DNA of 64,000 nt from Lichenostomus cassidix (taxonomy: Eukaryota > Chordata > Aves > Passeriformes > Meliphagidae), in the NCBI GenBank assembly GCA_008360975.2, contig CM039189.1, positions 13,334,056 to 13,398,055 of the forward strand, in the 5' to 3' direction. The notes under the pieces are model-generated. The model did no database searches and was not told the DNA's origin. It saw nothing but the letters and a program-made list of their open reading frames with translations. How positions within the stretch are numbered: the first letter of the stretch is position 1; each line of letters starts with the position of its first letter. The position numbers and the translations under genes are program-made. Below, piece by piece: positions 25,487-38,609 of the stretch.

Positions 25487-28400
25487 AAATATTTTATTTC
25501 TTTCTGCACCCCATCTAAAGAGAAACTGATTTTTTTAATTCCTCTGGAAGAAAATTACTATGAATAATTTGACGTGATTTTTTAAAAATTATTGAAAAGA
25601 CACTAAAAGAAAGCATTCAGAAGCTCTGCATACTGGTTTTCAAACACAAAGTAAATATTTTTCTAGTATTATTGTATAGAGTGCCATGTTGTAGCTACTT
25701 TATATAAATTTTATTGCTTGATTGAAACACTATAATTATCAGTTCCTCCAACTTAACTGGTATTTATAGGGTCCAACAGTTCTGCAGATTAATTTTTTAC
25801 CTTTTTTTATTAACTACAAAGGCTAATAATTAAAAATTGAAATAGAAGGCAATGAATGCCTACACTGATATCTAAATAATTAATTCATACTTCTAATATT
25901 TTTTCTCTGCTAAATTTTCCTTCTTGGTGCTACTGCATTCTCTCTTATGCAGACAGTTCCCCAGACATTTCAACCACAGCAAGCATGACTTTTCACTTGG
26001 TCATGACTGTACAAGTACTGTGAAGTGTTCTTTCCTTCATGATCAAATTCTGTAATACACTACATGAAGAAAAAAGGGGGGGATGGGAAGAGGAGTTAGT
26101 TTCTCTACATGTTCCATTTGATCTTCTATAGCAGAAGATTGCAAAGGTGTAGCTCTCTTTGGGACCTTGCTTAGAGTTATCAAGGTACTACATAGTAATG
26201 GATCACACATGAAGATGGGCTGGCCAGCAGTCAACAAGAAATGCATTAAACTATACATCAGATTTCAAATTCAGCAGCTGACAGAAGTTGATAAAAGAAT
26301 GGAAGTTTTCCCTAAACCCATCTGATATTGGCTGATTTAAACTTTGCTTGCACTTTTCAACATGCAGGGCAAGGTCTGTACTAAAACTGTACAGAAGAAA
26401 TTAATATATATAAGACAGCAGGATTCAGAGAGGAAAGAGCATCTACTTTTTGCCAATAGATATGATGTCAGCAAAGGAGAAAGCACTTCTGTCCTCTCTC
26501 TCAAAAGAGCTATTTTGGGTTTTTTATTACTTTCAGTAATAAACTTCTCATTTGGTGCTTTAAAGGTTATTTTTTGTATGACAAATAAAAATCTCCTTCC
26601 CACCCTGTTATGAATCAAATCACGTAATGTACAAACAATTCCGGAGATGACGTAGAGGTTATAGATTGAGAGTGTGCTCCTTTGCCAAGGCAAGATTGCT
26701 CCCTGCAGTCTTCTAGCCCTTCAATTTACTTTGAAGGGTCTTCAGTAATGGAGCCTTCACCTCTTCTTCAGTAAGCACTTCTGGTAGCACAGCAGCTACA
26801 GGAAGGAATTCCTTACTGCTATGATAACATTTTTATGGATGCTAAACCCCATTTAGATTGGCCCATTTAGAAACTGACCTGAGGACAGGCGCTGCCCCTT
26901 ACCATACACATGCTCTCTGCCCAGCACAACCTTGTTTAGAGTCTCTAGCAGATGCTGTCATTCAGGTAAGCAATAACAAATCACTTGGCTGGCAGTTCAA
27001 GAGGATTACAGCAAAATTCACTTGGGTTGCACTTCCTCTGGGGGGTTGTACTCCTCTGGGATGTTTATCATTGCAATTATTGCTGTCTTCCAGCTTAACC
27101 TCTCCCCCTGATTCCCCAGTTTTCAGCTGTGGCCTTTACTCTTAGTTGGCTTGTTTTATGCTGTCCCTTTACCCTGAAATGTCAATTTACTGTTTTAGAT
27201 GAAATCATACTGGTTTATTTTATTATCATAGCATGTGGGAGTCAAAATGGGCATGAGGGCCACTTAAGACCCAGAAATGCTTCTGACTCCCCTGAAAGAA
27301 ACAAGTGAGGGATGTGAACCCATGAGACTAATTTTTAACCAGAGCTTTAAACGGGTGTTTGTTTTCCACTTCAGGAGAAACAAAGAGAACTTCTGGATGA
27401 GACAGAGAGGCAGCAGATACCCATTACCCTATAATGAACAGGAAAGGGAGGTGCTGTTCTTTCATTTACAACAAGGGATCCATTATTAAATCCTACCCTT
27501 GTGTCTGTGACACTTGCCATGCCTCGTAGGGGCTAGGACCAACTGCAGCAATGTGCCCTCATCTTTCAGAATGGCCATGTCTTGACAGACATATAGGTCA
27601 GTTTGATTTTGCATTTTTCTGGTGTGTTTTTGGTGGGTTTTACTTTCTTTTTTTCTTAAAGCAAGGAGCATTTCAGCACAAACACAAATGTTTTTCAAAT
27701 ATCCCTAACAAAGGGTTTGTTATTATTTTACTCAGGTATACTAGGCTCAGTGTTTTGAACCTTGGCTGTTTATTCCTTCCTTTAAATAAATATACTTCTG
27801 CCTTGAAAAGAGCAGATGAAGTCAACTGGTTTAAATGTTTCTCATTTCCATGCAGCATATACAGTATGATAAGCAGTTAAAACTAAAAGTAATATTTGGT
27901 ATGTCAACAACATCTCTTTCACTGCCAAATACTTCAAAGTCCAACAAAACAAGAAAATTTAAATGGGTTCCAAGATGTAAATATCCTGGGACAAGGTCAA
28001 ACAAGGTGGCAAATATTTGTGTGTACTACACATTTCCACCTGATGAAAAACAAACAGGTATGGATATTTATTTTTTTGTCAATGCAGTAGTAAAGGGCAA
28101 ATGTGGAAATCCATCCTATGCACAAATATTTCTAGCATTAAAAAAATCAATGTTTCTTTAACCACTATTCCAAGGCTCCTTTATGATTAGTTCAATACGT
28201 ACTGATGTGCTGACCTACCTAATCTGATGTCTTGTCCACCTCCAGAATGAAGGCAGGCAATGGTATACCTATGCAGTCTTTTATGTCTCAGATTCTGGGA
28301 AAGATCTATGCCCCATTAAAGTTCACAACAGTAACAAGACCTTCAATAGCAGGGTGGATATTGACATGCTTTAAGGGAATGTGTACATAACACTGTAAGG

Positions 28401-31400
28401 GATTGTATTATATCCAAAAAAATCAAGCCATAAGATTTTTTTAAAACAGAGCAAAAGATATCTAGTACAAGTTGAGGCATCCAACAAAGGAAACTAGTCA
28501 GTACCTGTTGTGTGATCTGTGGTTCAAAGAGTTATTTATTCAGCAGACATAAAACAAAACTCCAGATTCATGGTCCGTTGGTAAAACTACACTGCAACAA
28601 ATACGATTCTTGCCTGAGGTAGGACAAAGCTGAGCCCCATAATCTTTTGAAGCGTAACAGCCTCTACATGATAAATGCTTAATTTATAAAGTGGTGGACA
28701 AAATATTAGTGAAATAATAATGTCAAGTATGCCTGCAGCCATACAGTCTTCAACTATGATCGCACAGGTCACGCAGCTAAGGCAGGTGAGCTTAGGTCAG
28801 TGTTTGAACTAACCTCCAGAAGAGAGCAGGAGTTGCAGAGGTGTTACTGTGATTGTATTCATATTAAAGATCTTTGCCTCAAATCAGGTTCCACTTTCAG
28901 GGTAAGCTAACCATACCTGAGTTAATTCTTCTTCAATTAATTAATCTTAATCAAGATACACAACACGGCAAACTTTATGGAATTGTTTTTTAAAATAAAT
29001 TTTATAATCAAAAGATGCAGAATTAGATTAGATTATTCAGTTATTAGAGGACCTGAAGTCCAGGAGAAAAAATATTATTTTATGAGCTGCCAAATTTTGG
29101 TAACTATTGCTGTTGTGTTTACTCCCTTTCAGTTGGTTAACTAAAAAGAGAATTATCACAACATTCAACATGAAGGTTTCATGCTAGATCAAACTCAAGT
29201 TAGAGTTAATACTCAGATAGTAAATGGAGTCTGTATTGCAAGGACAACAGGCTTTCAGTAGTGAGGCAGTATCTCTAAACAGAATGCTAAACAATGTCAA
29301 AGATGTCCTTATGTAATCCTCACCAACACTTTATTGATAAAAATTACACACTATATGTTATGCTAAGCCTTTCAATCTGTATCAGAGCAGAGATAAAATA
29401 GCCTGCTGATCAAGTTCTCTAACGTGTTTCAATGAAAGCCAAGTCAAAGCCTAGGGGCAGCTTATGGAGCTCTTTCCTAATGCCTCTCAGACACCAAAAA
29501 CCACATAAATCTCTGCTGAACCAGAACCACTTGCTGGCATTCATGTCCTCCCTCCTCCAGGGAGATTGCAACCAGTAACAGCCACCTGGGGCTGGTAAAA
29601 AAACCCGCCAGGAGCAAAAAGAAGAGGCACACTGAAACAGCTGGTTTTACACATCTAGCCCAAAAGGTACCCCCAAAACTAGCACTTTTCAGCAGAAGGG
29701 CAGCAATGCTCTCCAGAAATCTATGCCTGGACAGAGGCATGGTGCAGAGTGGATTAGCTAGCTCAGCTTGTCTGGCCATACCCATAGCTCAAGGTAAAGG
29801 CAAAATCACATTAACTAGTTGCCAGAGAAAGAAGAGGACTACCCTCAATGGGAATAGTCCAACAGAGGCAATCACATTTCATTTTCAAACACAGCACAAG
29901 ATCACACATGTTGAGAGAAACAAATTACAGGTAATTCTGATTTACTGTAGCCAACTCATAAACCCCATTCAGACTAATACCCCACAGCAAGCAACAGAAC
30001 TTGGCCCAGCTAAACTGCGTGTGTCATGTTTAATCATTTAGCAAAAATCGGTAATTCATTTCTCAATAGAGACTGTGATAAATATTGACAAGGTGTCCAA
30101 GATACACTTATGTGATACAGTTTTACTTTTAGCGTGAAAAAGAAACTGAGTTCTGCTTCATCATTCTGGTTACAGTACCACCCAGACTCTAAACTGCTTC
30201 TGGATGATCAAATATCATGCTCTTACTGCTGCTGCATAATGCTAAACACAAACCAACAGTGCCTTTTAAAATTCTATTTATAAGTCCATATATTCCATAT
30301 ATATTCCATTTTATAAGTCTATTAATAGCTGGCTTCCTTGCATTTAGAGGAAGATGAACAAAGATGCCCTGACAGGAGAAGGCTCTTTGGTTTATGTCAA
30401 ACCTTCTGTTTACAAATACTGTCCTGTAGTAAGTGAAGTTGCAAGCACATTTATCTGAAACTATGTGATGGCAGTTTCATTTAATATGATATCTTTTTCC
30501 TGGATTCACTTTACTACTTTTATTTGGAAGAGTCCTCCTCTGCAGAGAGCAGAGAACTTTAAATTCAGTCAATACATATGCACCATTTGAAATCAATATC
30601 TATAGAAGATATATTAACCTTCACTTGAAAAATGCCACTAAATAGAGCCAATTATCCAATTAATTTTTCTTTTATATTCATGAAATAGGAATAGTCATTG
30701 TCAATATAAGCAATCCATTAAGTGAATGACTAGTAGCTGAAAAGATTTAATCTTTAGAGCATAGGAAATCTATAAAAGCTGCAAAGTCAACAATATATGC
30801 TGTCCACAGGAATTCATAATTTTTAGGGAAACAGCTATTCCACAAAATAGCAGCCTCCATACAAGCATTCTAGTTCATTTTATTAATTAATGAAGTTGAG
30901 CTTGAGATGTTTCTGATGTCCCTAAACTGCATTCTAAAATGGTAGATAAAGTAACAAGCTACAAAAGATAATAACCCCTAGCTCTGAAATGGCTAATACG
31001 TAGTGCTTACATTTCTTAGGGGATCAGTGGCATCCCCTAATTTTAGATCATCAGTCTTGCTTTTCTGAGTGTTTTGTGACAAAAATTCTGGACTGATGAC
31101 AATAGTGCTGGTGACAGTAGCAGAGAGAGAATCCAAGCTACAGGAGCTACAGCTGTTGTTATTCACCCTCTCAACAGTATAGTCCTAAATCTACTAGCCA
31201 GTGTAGAAGCCTCTCTACAAGGACTTTCCTCATTTCTCCAATTTAGTGGAATGCATTACAAATTTTTACCAATACTGAAGAGAGAGAAGGGAATGAGATT
31301 TTTCATTTAGTTTCAGTAAGTAATCAGCTGCCAAGTGCTACTGATTCCGCTACACAAAATGCAACTGAGCAGCATTTACCCAGCATTATAAAAAATTGTG

Positions 31401-34400
31401 GTTCTCAAGGAAGACACTTCATACATGCTCACAGTTTTAAACAGTTTTAGAGCTCTCTTCACCATAAAAGAGCTGCAGTGCCTCTTACTAGAGGAGTCTT
31501 TAGAGTGACTGGAGCATGAAGACTGGGCTCTTGCATCGTAATGAGTTATTCTGTACCTGCAATAACAGCTAAATATAAGTCATCCATGAGCCTGAGGACA
31601 AAGGGTGGGTAAGACAAGCTCTCTTCTGCACAGTGCTAAACCACCTTCATTCTGGGAAAACAGTCAGTATTTCCAATTGCACCTACCTGCAGTAAGGACT
31701 CACATTTCTGAGGTGCCAAGCAAGCACAGTTGCCTTTGAGTCACCAAGCACAAAGTGTGCTCAGCACCCTGGAAAATAAAGACATAGCCTGTATTTAACA
31801 AGTGTGGAGTGCCTGCAGTTCCTATTGGTTTGACTGGAAAAACCCTTATGAAATCATAATATCATAAGTGAAAAAATGGGAAAGGACACACCCTGTCCCT
31901 CCTCAGGTGCACCTAAATATGCTGCAGGCACTCACACTTCAGTCATGGGATGATTTTCTCAGACACTAAGGAAATTCTACTGTCTGCAATATTATACTAA
32001 AATCTCCAAAGATCACAGGTATTTCCTATTGAAATCTGGGATCAGTGACAAGGATATGTCTTTTAAATGCACCATTATGATTATAAAAATGTCCTATAAA
32101 GAATAGTTTATTTTAATTTACTTTACAAAATTCTGCATTGTGGATCATACAAAAAATAGTATAACTAGTTGCTAGAAATAGTTACAGGGAATAAGTGACT
32201 AATAGCCTAAGCAGGCGAATGACTGATACCAGTTCCTAAAGAAATAGTCTTGTGTTCACAACTGCACCTATGCACTATCACAGGGGAATTAGAGTTGAAA
32301 ATAAACATATTCATAAACTGAGAGAAAAAGAGGTGAAAGCTGATCACTGCTTGTCACCTTGAGGTTTTGACTGAACAGAACAAGGCTCAGATTGCAGATA
32401 GTTATATACACAATGGCTCTACAAATACTACTACACATTTTGTGATGTCCCACCTTTAGGAAAAGCAACTTTCCTATTTCACGCAATTGACTAAGTTTAA
32501 TCAGATTACATGTTCACAGCTTTTTCCAAAAGACTCCTATACCTCGTCTTACTTTGGGTTGTACTATGCAGCAGATCGCAATAATTTTTTTTCTGAGAAA
32601 CGGTTGTAATATGCATTTTAGTTGATGACATACTACACAGTACCAAGAAGCCATGATTTAATAAATAAATTTAATTTTTCTTCACAAATCAACTAAATAC
32701 AAAGATGCTCTTCTGTTATTGTTTTGCTGCTGTAGCAGATTTACGTGTAAAATGCTCCCTCACCAATTGGAGTTCTGGATACATGACCCTCATACAGAGG
32801 AACTACATATTAGGATTGTTTATGAGAAATGCAAAACTTCATCAACCAAAACATTTAAAAGGAGTATTTGGAGATCCTGCTGCACTAGAACTGTTTGCCT
32901 TCATAGGTAGAAGGCAGATACAAACTGATGAGATACATTCAATTCAGCTGTTAAAAAAAACAAACAAAAAAAAAAGTCACTTATCAGAAGCACCTAAAAT
33001 TCCAATGCTGAAAATGTATGACAAATGCCTTGAAAGGAAAATGGGATAGGATCTCCTTACTCTCTCACTGCAGAGATAATTGAATGTATCATGGGGAAAG
33101 AGGCACTGTAATAATGATTATTAACTCTGTATTTTAAAACCTGCAAAATATAACACAACAGCCTTATTCTATTTATGTCAAAGATAAATGTTTGAGTTCA
33201 TTCATATTGTTTGACCCACTCTGACATGCATATATTGATACAGATCATAGCAAAAGCTGTATTAGGCCTGTGGGAATTATAGGTCCCTTCCTGCTGCTTA
33301 TAACTATCTTTGATGTACTCAGAATTTTCTATTTATAAAAAGCATTGCACAAGTAGAATCAGCCTCCTTTATACAGAATTGGATCAGCAAGATGGCTCTT
33401 TCCCATTCATTCCAAGGAACATCATGTTTGTTTTGTGAACCATAACTGCATAAATACTGAAAATGCCAAAAGTATCATGAAGTGAAACATACTCTTGAAG
33501 CACAATGATTTGTCTACATATAAATTGTATGAGTGCATCAAATACAAGTTTTATAAGAGTTAAGGCTTGAAAAATTCCAATTTGTACTTTTTTAGCTATG
33601 TTGACGACAACACATTGAAGTATCCCAGTGGTGCTGTGGTGGCCATTACAAACAACACACAGTGGATCATGCTGGGCTGAAGTCTGATAGCTGATTTGGC
33701 TCTCAGCAGTGCAAGACTCTCGGTGTTGGCTCAAATCTGTCAGGGAACACAGGTCTGTAAGAGCTGTCATAGGTCCTACTCAACCCTCATTCTGGCTCCA
33801 GCAGCATCTTTGCCTTCTCCAGATACTGATTTTTGTTTACATTCAAGGTAAAAAGAGAATCACTTTATAAGCCAAAGTTCTTTAATATTTGGACTGACAT
33901 TATCCTGGGAATTACTAAGGTAAATCTGAAAGAAAGCTACAACTAAAAATTCGTTTAGTGCTCCACATACCAGCTTCTTACCATTACTGATACCAGGTGC
34001 TTTACAATTCAACAGCAAGTAATTTGAATGTGCTCATTCACTGAGTAACAATTTTTGAATACACTCACAAATTACATCTTCTTGTAAATGTTTTGGGTGT
34101 GGCTGTTTTGCCTAATAGCACGATTTTAGTATTATTCTTTACATGGGGGACCCACACACATTCAGTTTGCTGTGTCCTGCTGCAAACATACAGCTGAGCC
34201 CTGGTAGCTCACCATCTGCACACACTTGGAAAATGTGAAATAACGTGTAGTGTTTTCTACTATTTTCCAGATAGCTTCTCAAAAAAATGAGCACACTGCA
34301 GTCCACACATGTTGTACCTTGCAGTTGTTAGGAGAACACACATAGCTCCTGCTGCTCAGCTGGCACACAGCAATTTGTGGAGATGAGGTATCTTGGGATT

Positions 34401-35372
34401 ATTCACACACTGTAACTTTTCTCTGTACATGCACTTGTTTGCTAAATGTTACCAGATCTCTACTTTGATAAATATTAGTTCATTATTTAATTTTCAATGA
34501 CTTGCCCTTTTTAGACAATTAATCACTTTCTAAGTGCAAGTTCCACAGGCTGTTCAGCTTTCAAGAAATGCTCCCCTCTCAAATCCAAAAAGTCTGCGGT
34601 GGAGGACCAAACACACACATAATGAAGGCCTTCCCTTAAGAACAGAGATGAAATAACCGTAATTTCTACCCACAGAAATACAAGGATCAGGATTCAGCTC
34701 TCTCAGCAGACACATCCCTTGGTAATGAGCTCACAAGTTGGCCTTTAACGTCTGCATTTATTTTCGGTACCTTGAGTGACTCCTTTCCTAGAGACTGACA
34801 GACTGCAGGCTCACAAGGCAAAAATTGCCAGTGAAAACTTCAGTAACTCTTGCCAAACCAGTCTCTCATCTACTACATACTACTCCTGGCTTCCTCTTGC
34901 TAAATTGCTCTGCAGACAGTCTTCAAGCCAACAGAATGATTCCTTCCCATTGCTTCATGGAATCAATGCTGCCATAAAAAGTATGTAGGTTACAGTTACA
35001 TTGATTGAAGTGATAAAAATATTCATCTCTTCACTCATCCTTGCTAATCAGTCTAAGCAAGGTTTTAGAGCAATAAAAGCCATCTCTAAAGACTAAGAAA
35101 AAAATGTTTTTACTCCCTGCACTATTTATTTCCATAAATGCTGAATAACCAGCATTTCACACAAGGTGTCATGCTCAAGGAGAAGGGTGCAAGAAAGCTG
35201 ATGTGAAAGGGCTGTAGCACCACTCTTTGCAAGTGACTCTACTTAATGCAATGTACAGCATAGCATCAAGGCCAAAGCCTGCCAAAACTTAGATGTTAAA
35301 TAGCAAGAGCACATCTATGGGAATAAAATTGTAACATAGAAGTTGCAATTCAGTCAGTGTCTTCTTGAAGGC

Positions 35373-35412
35373 TGGATGAAGGTTTTTCTATTGGATGAAG
35401 GTTTTTTCTATG
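35373..35412 (+). repeat. Short near-tandem duplication
   Basis: TGGATGAAGGTTTTTCTAT at 35373 is followed directly by a second copy at 35392 with one extra T. It is a slippage-type duplication with no coding context. Confidence 0.8.
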
Positions 35413-36137
35413 GGCAGCACTATAATTAACATTTAGAAACTGATATATGTTCTCCCTGATTCATTAAATTAGGAAAAGGGATTCATTTAATCTTTATCCA
35501 CTTTAAAAAAATATTTACATTTTACACAGTCAGTTTTGAGTGCTCCAGTCATTCAAGATTTCTGTATAGGTTCAGCTTTACTCCATGAAAAAGAAATAAA
35601 ACCAGTTAGAACGGAGTGGGATTTTTCCCTTTATGGCTGGTACATTCTCAGATATTCATGAAGAAATTTCAGATCTGCACTATCTGTATTCTGACAGTGT
35701 TCTCACATGTGATATCCCTCTCCTTGAATATGACAAGCATTGTGCCACAGAGTACAGGATGAAAAAAAATTAAAAATAAAAACTGGAGACAGCAAAACCT
35801 ACTCATTTGTTTTACTATCTATTTAAGAGTGGCTTTCTTAACTGTACCCAGGAAGGAAAGCAGAACCTCAAACAAATACAGATTATGTTGCACTTCTCTA
35901 GGAAAAAAATTCCCTTTGCTCCTGCAGAAACATACCAAGTACATTGTTTTTGACTTTTAAGCTTCCTAGTCACTGACCATCAAATTTTTAAAATGCTGAC
36001 TTCTGAGGTGAGGGCTCATAACCTTGCTGACTGCTTTTGGACCTGTCCTTAGACTTTTCTGAATCCATCACCTTATTTACATTGGCCATTGGCTTTTCAC
36101 CTGTCTCCACAATTTGCTTTCTCAGCTACAAGGGGCA

Positions 36138-36160
36138 CTTACCTCTACAAGAAAATCAAA
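36138..36160 (-). other. Acceptor abutting donor on the minus strand
   Basis: Read on the minus strand, TTTGATTTTCTTGTAG is followed by AG and then GTAAGTG, giving an acceptor with only two bases before a strong consensus donor at 36142-36141. It may be a recursive-splice-like site or a chance coincidence. Confidence 0.15.
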
Positions 36161-38060
36161 TGAGAGTTATTTCTATTTCACAAAGCATTCAGAAAGAAAA
36201 AAAGCATTATATATACCTTGCAGTTAAGAAACTTATGGCAGAATGTTGGGGACAAATTTCTCAAAGCATACTCTCCTAGTTCTGAGATTCCAAGAGACAA
36301 GAGCAAGCAGTTCAAATTCAAATGAGTGATGCCTGTAGATAAAATTACAAATTCTCTGTCACATCAAATTGGGTTCACGAAAACAGAACTGAAAAATGAG
36401 AAGCTATAAACACTATACACTTTACTTTCTCTCACACACTTGACAAGGTTGCTCAGGTGCAGGTCAAGAATGGAAACCTGAGTCTCTGATGTTCAGTTTT
36501 ATGTCTTTTTTACTCCAAATCATCAGGCCAACAACAGAAGAAAGCATCCACAGGAATGGGCACAGCAGAATGTAAAGTTTACATAAAGAATCCATTTCAG
36601 TATTGCAAAGCTGCTGGATATAGGCAATGGGAGACACATGACTATGCTGTGTGCTTTGGTGATTCCACCTGGCAGAAGAGGTGGCAACAGTGGGCAAAAC
36701 CCCTGCGAACTGTTTCAGCTTGTGCTAAGATCCAGCAGCCCCTTTTGCCAGAATAAAGCTTTATAGAGTATGTGATTGCAGATTCCTTCTGACTCAGTTC
36801 CTGAGTGACATTTAACTTCACAGGGGCATGTAACTCAAAACCATAACTCTGCCCTCTGCCTTTTCTTAATTTTAGGCAAAAATCATGTTGCAATAAAAAT
36901 GCAAACCTCATTCCTCTGTCTCTGCTCCACCTCAGTAGGTAACAGAACATAAAAGTCAAGAGACAGGGCTACAAATTTTCTCCTTTGCTTCGCAAAGCTT
37001 AAAATCCTTCAGAAATTCCTTAATTTCATTTTTCTCCTCTATTTTAGCTATATACTGTTCGCATGCCAGATGGGTTTTCCCCAAGCTCTCACACCACTAT
37101 CAAAACTGCTGCATTGTTTGTTAATTTATCACTGTATTAAAATATAATAGGTGAACCATACCTAGATAAAATGAATTACAGGTATACCTCCCATACACTC
37201 TGTACATCATGCTAAGCAAAAGCTGTGTTGTGTTAACTGTCAAGCTGAGAAATAGCTGACATTTGTTATTTTAATTGTTTACTTTGCTGAAATAAGCTTC
37301 TATGAGAAGCTATGACTTTTATTAAATCTTCACTACAGCATTATTTTCACAGATTGGGAGGCAAAAACTAATTTCCAAAACTGCTTTGCCCTACAAGGTC
37401 ACCGCCAACAGCTTGAATGCACATGTCAAGGAGACATCTGCTTCAGAGATACCACTCTATGTTAAATGTGCATTATTTAAAAAATTTCAGATACTTTTAA
37501 TTTTTAAAAGTGCTTATTCAGTAATTATGTAGTTTTTAACTGGTGTTTATTAGCAAAGATTTTTATCCCCTGTGAATTGTTCTACCATTTGACAACAGCC
37601 CCCTGAATAAGACGTCAGCATTTGCTTTAGAAATCACAGTAAAGTATACTGATGGATGAATTCACAGACAAGCTGTCTGTCACTGATCTAAATCATTACA
37701 GAATTACACAGTAACTTCATATGTTTTCTTTGCCCAAATGTTTTGAAGTCATTGATGAGACCAGAAAATTTCTCATTTCTCTTCTCTTTGAAACAAAAAA
37801 TCTTGTTTTCAGTTAATCAATTTTTTTTCCATTTCAAACCAATGCAACTATGCTTGGCAAAAGAGAAAAATTCTTGGTACGTTGACAAAGTGTTTCTCTT
37901 GCTGCAGTTCTCAAGTTAGCAGTTTCCCAGTCTGTACTATCACTGCCTTCAAAAGAGCTTCATGTGTAAAGAAGACACAATGTTCTGGACAGACAGACCT
38001 TTCTTCATCTTTTCTTCCTGTTTCTTCATCTACTTTTTAACAGGATACTGTTAAAAACAG

Positions 38061-38093
38061 GTTTTTTGTGGTGTTTTTTGGGTTTTTTTTTTT
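38061..38093 (+). repeat. T/G-rich low-complexity tract
   Basis: Runs of T separated by G, GG and GGG. Similar tracts follow at 38365-38382 and, as TTTG units, at 38441-38460, so T/G-rich simple sequence clusters within 400 bases. Confidence 0.85.
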
Positions 38094-38440
38094 ACATGGG
38101 TGTTTGAAGATCAATGCATTGATTGATTTCTATGAATTATATTTCACTTTATTTTATTGAGGTCTAGCCTTTCAATTAATAAAACTTGTGCTCTCAGGAT
38201 TGATCTCTTGCTTCATATTAATGGACAGATTCCCATTGAATTCAGGCTCTCAGTGCTAGAAATAACAAGCCCAAATGTTTATGACTATATCGTGTAACAG
38301 CTCGCTCTGCCTCCGCTCTCAAGTGATTCAAGTTTCCCTGTCAAGATTAAAATAAGCCTAGGATTTTGGTTTTTTTTTTGGTAGAGTAAACATATTATGC
38401 TTTGAATTTTAGAAGGTGGAAAGCTCTGCTTGTCTATGTA

Positions 38441-38483
38441 GTTTTTTGTTTGTTTGTTTTAAGAAAGAATTAATTTTTTTTTT
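38441..38483 (+). repeat. TTTG repeat and T-run
   Basis: Four TTTG-like units are followed 13 bases later by a run of T at 38472-38483. The T-run also serves as the pyrimidine tract of the candidate exon that starts at 38495. Confidence 0.8.
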
Positions 38484-38494
38484 CTGCTCAAAAG

Positions 38495-38599
38495 TGTAGT
38501 TGTAAAGTTGCTATATCCAACTTCGGTCTTAAGGATCCAAGAGCAACACCGGTTATGGAGCAAAAGAAAATAATTTTTAGACCAATACTGGAGAAACAG
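38495..38599 (+). other. Candidate 105-nt coding exon, product not recognised
   Basis: A T-rich tract ends in CTGCTCAAAAG at 38494. The downstream boundary is the ideal donor CAG followed by GTAAGT at 38600. The 105 bases between are exactly 35 codons, open in the first frame and phase 0 at both ends. The peptide includes KVAISNFGLKDPRATPVMEQ and then KKIIFRPILEKQ. It carries two CpGs in an otherwise CpG-poor region, and the mix of charged, hydrophobic and proline residues is protein-like. Against it: the acceptor has A instead of a pyrimidine before AG, a second frame is open for 25 codons, I do not recognise the family, and no phase-0 partner exon is visible nearby. It may be a real exon of a gene extending beyond the window, an exon of a non-coding RNA, or a decoy. 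Confidence 0.25.
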
Positions 38600-38609
38600 G
38601 TAAGTTTGG

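Larger units (their letters stand above)
20280..38055. other. Long AT-rich non-coding stretch
   Basis: No gene can be supported over nearly 18 kb. Frames reach 128 codons (minus strand 33384-33770) but have no family signature. Splice-like signals occur as singletons: a 47-nt + strand unit at about 23835-23881 (open as DIIHTIPNITHAW), a donor at 26969 just after a 14-nt AG-bounded segment, and a juxtaposed acceptor/donor at 25478. A 21-base near-tandem duplication is at 35373-35412. An acceptor at about 37048 is strong but has no matching donor. AT-rich patches are near 24340-24400 and 30280-30310. The stretch is consistent with a large intron or a gene desert. Confidence 0.65.

Noticed and set aside
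26953..26968. Possible 14-nt microexon ending CAG before GTAAGC
   Set aside because: The donor is good, but the upstream pyrimidine tract is poor and interrupted by purines. A 14-nt unit cannot be supported without transcript data.
37049..37140. Strong acceptor (TTTTTCTCCTCTATTTTAG) followed by about 80 bases open in all three frames
   Set aside because: No usable donor follows and there is no clear polyadenylation signal close by. Being open in all three frames gives no evidence for one product.
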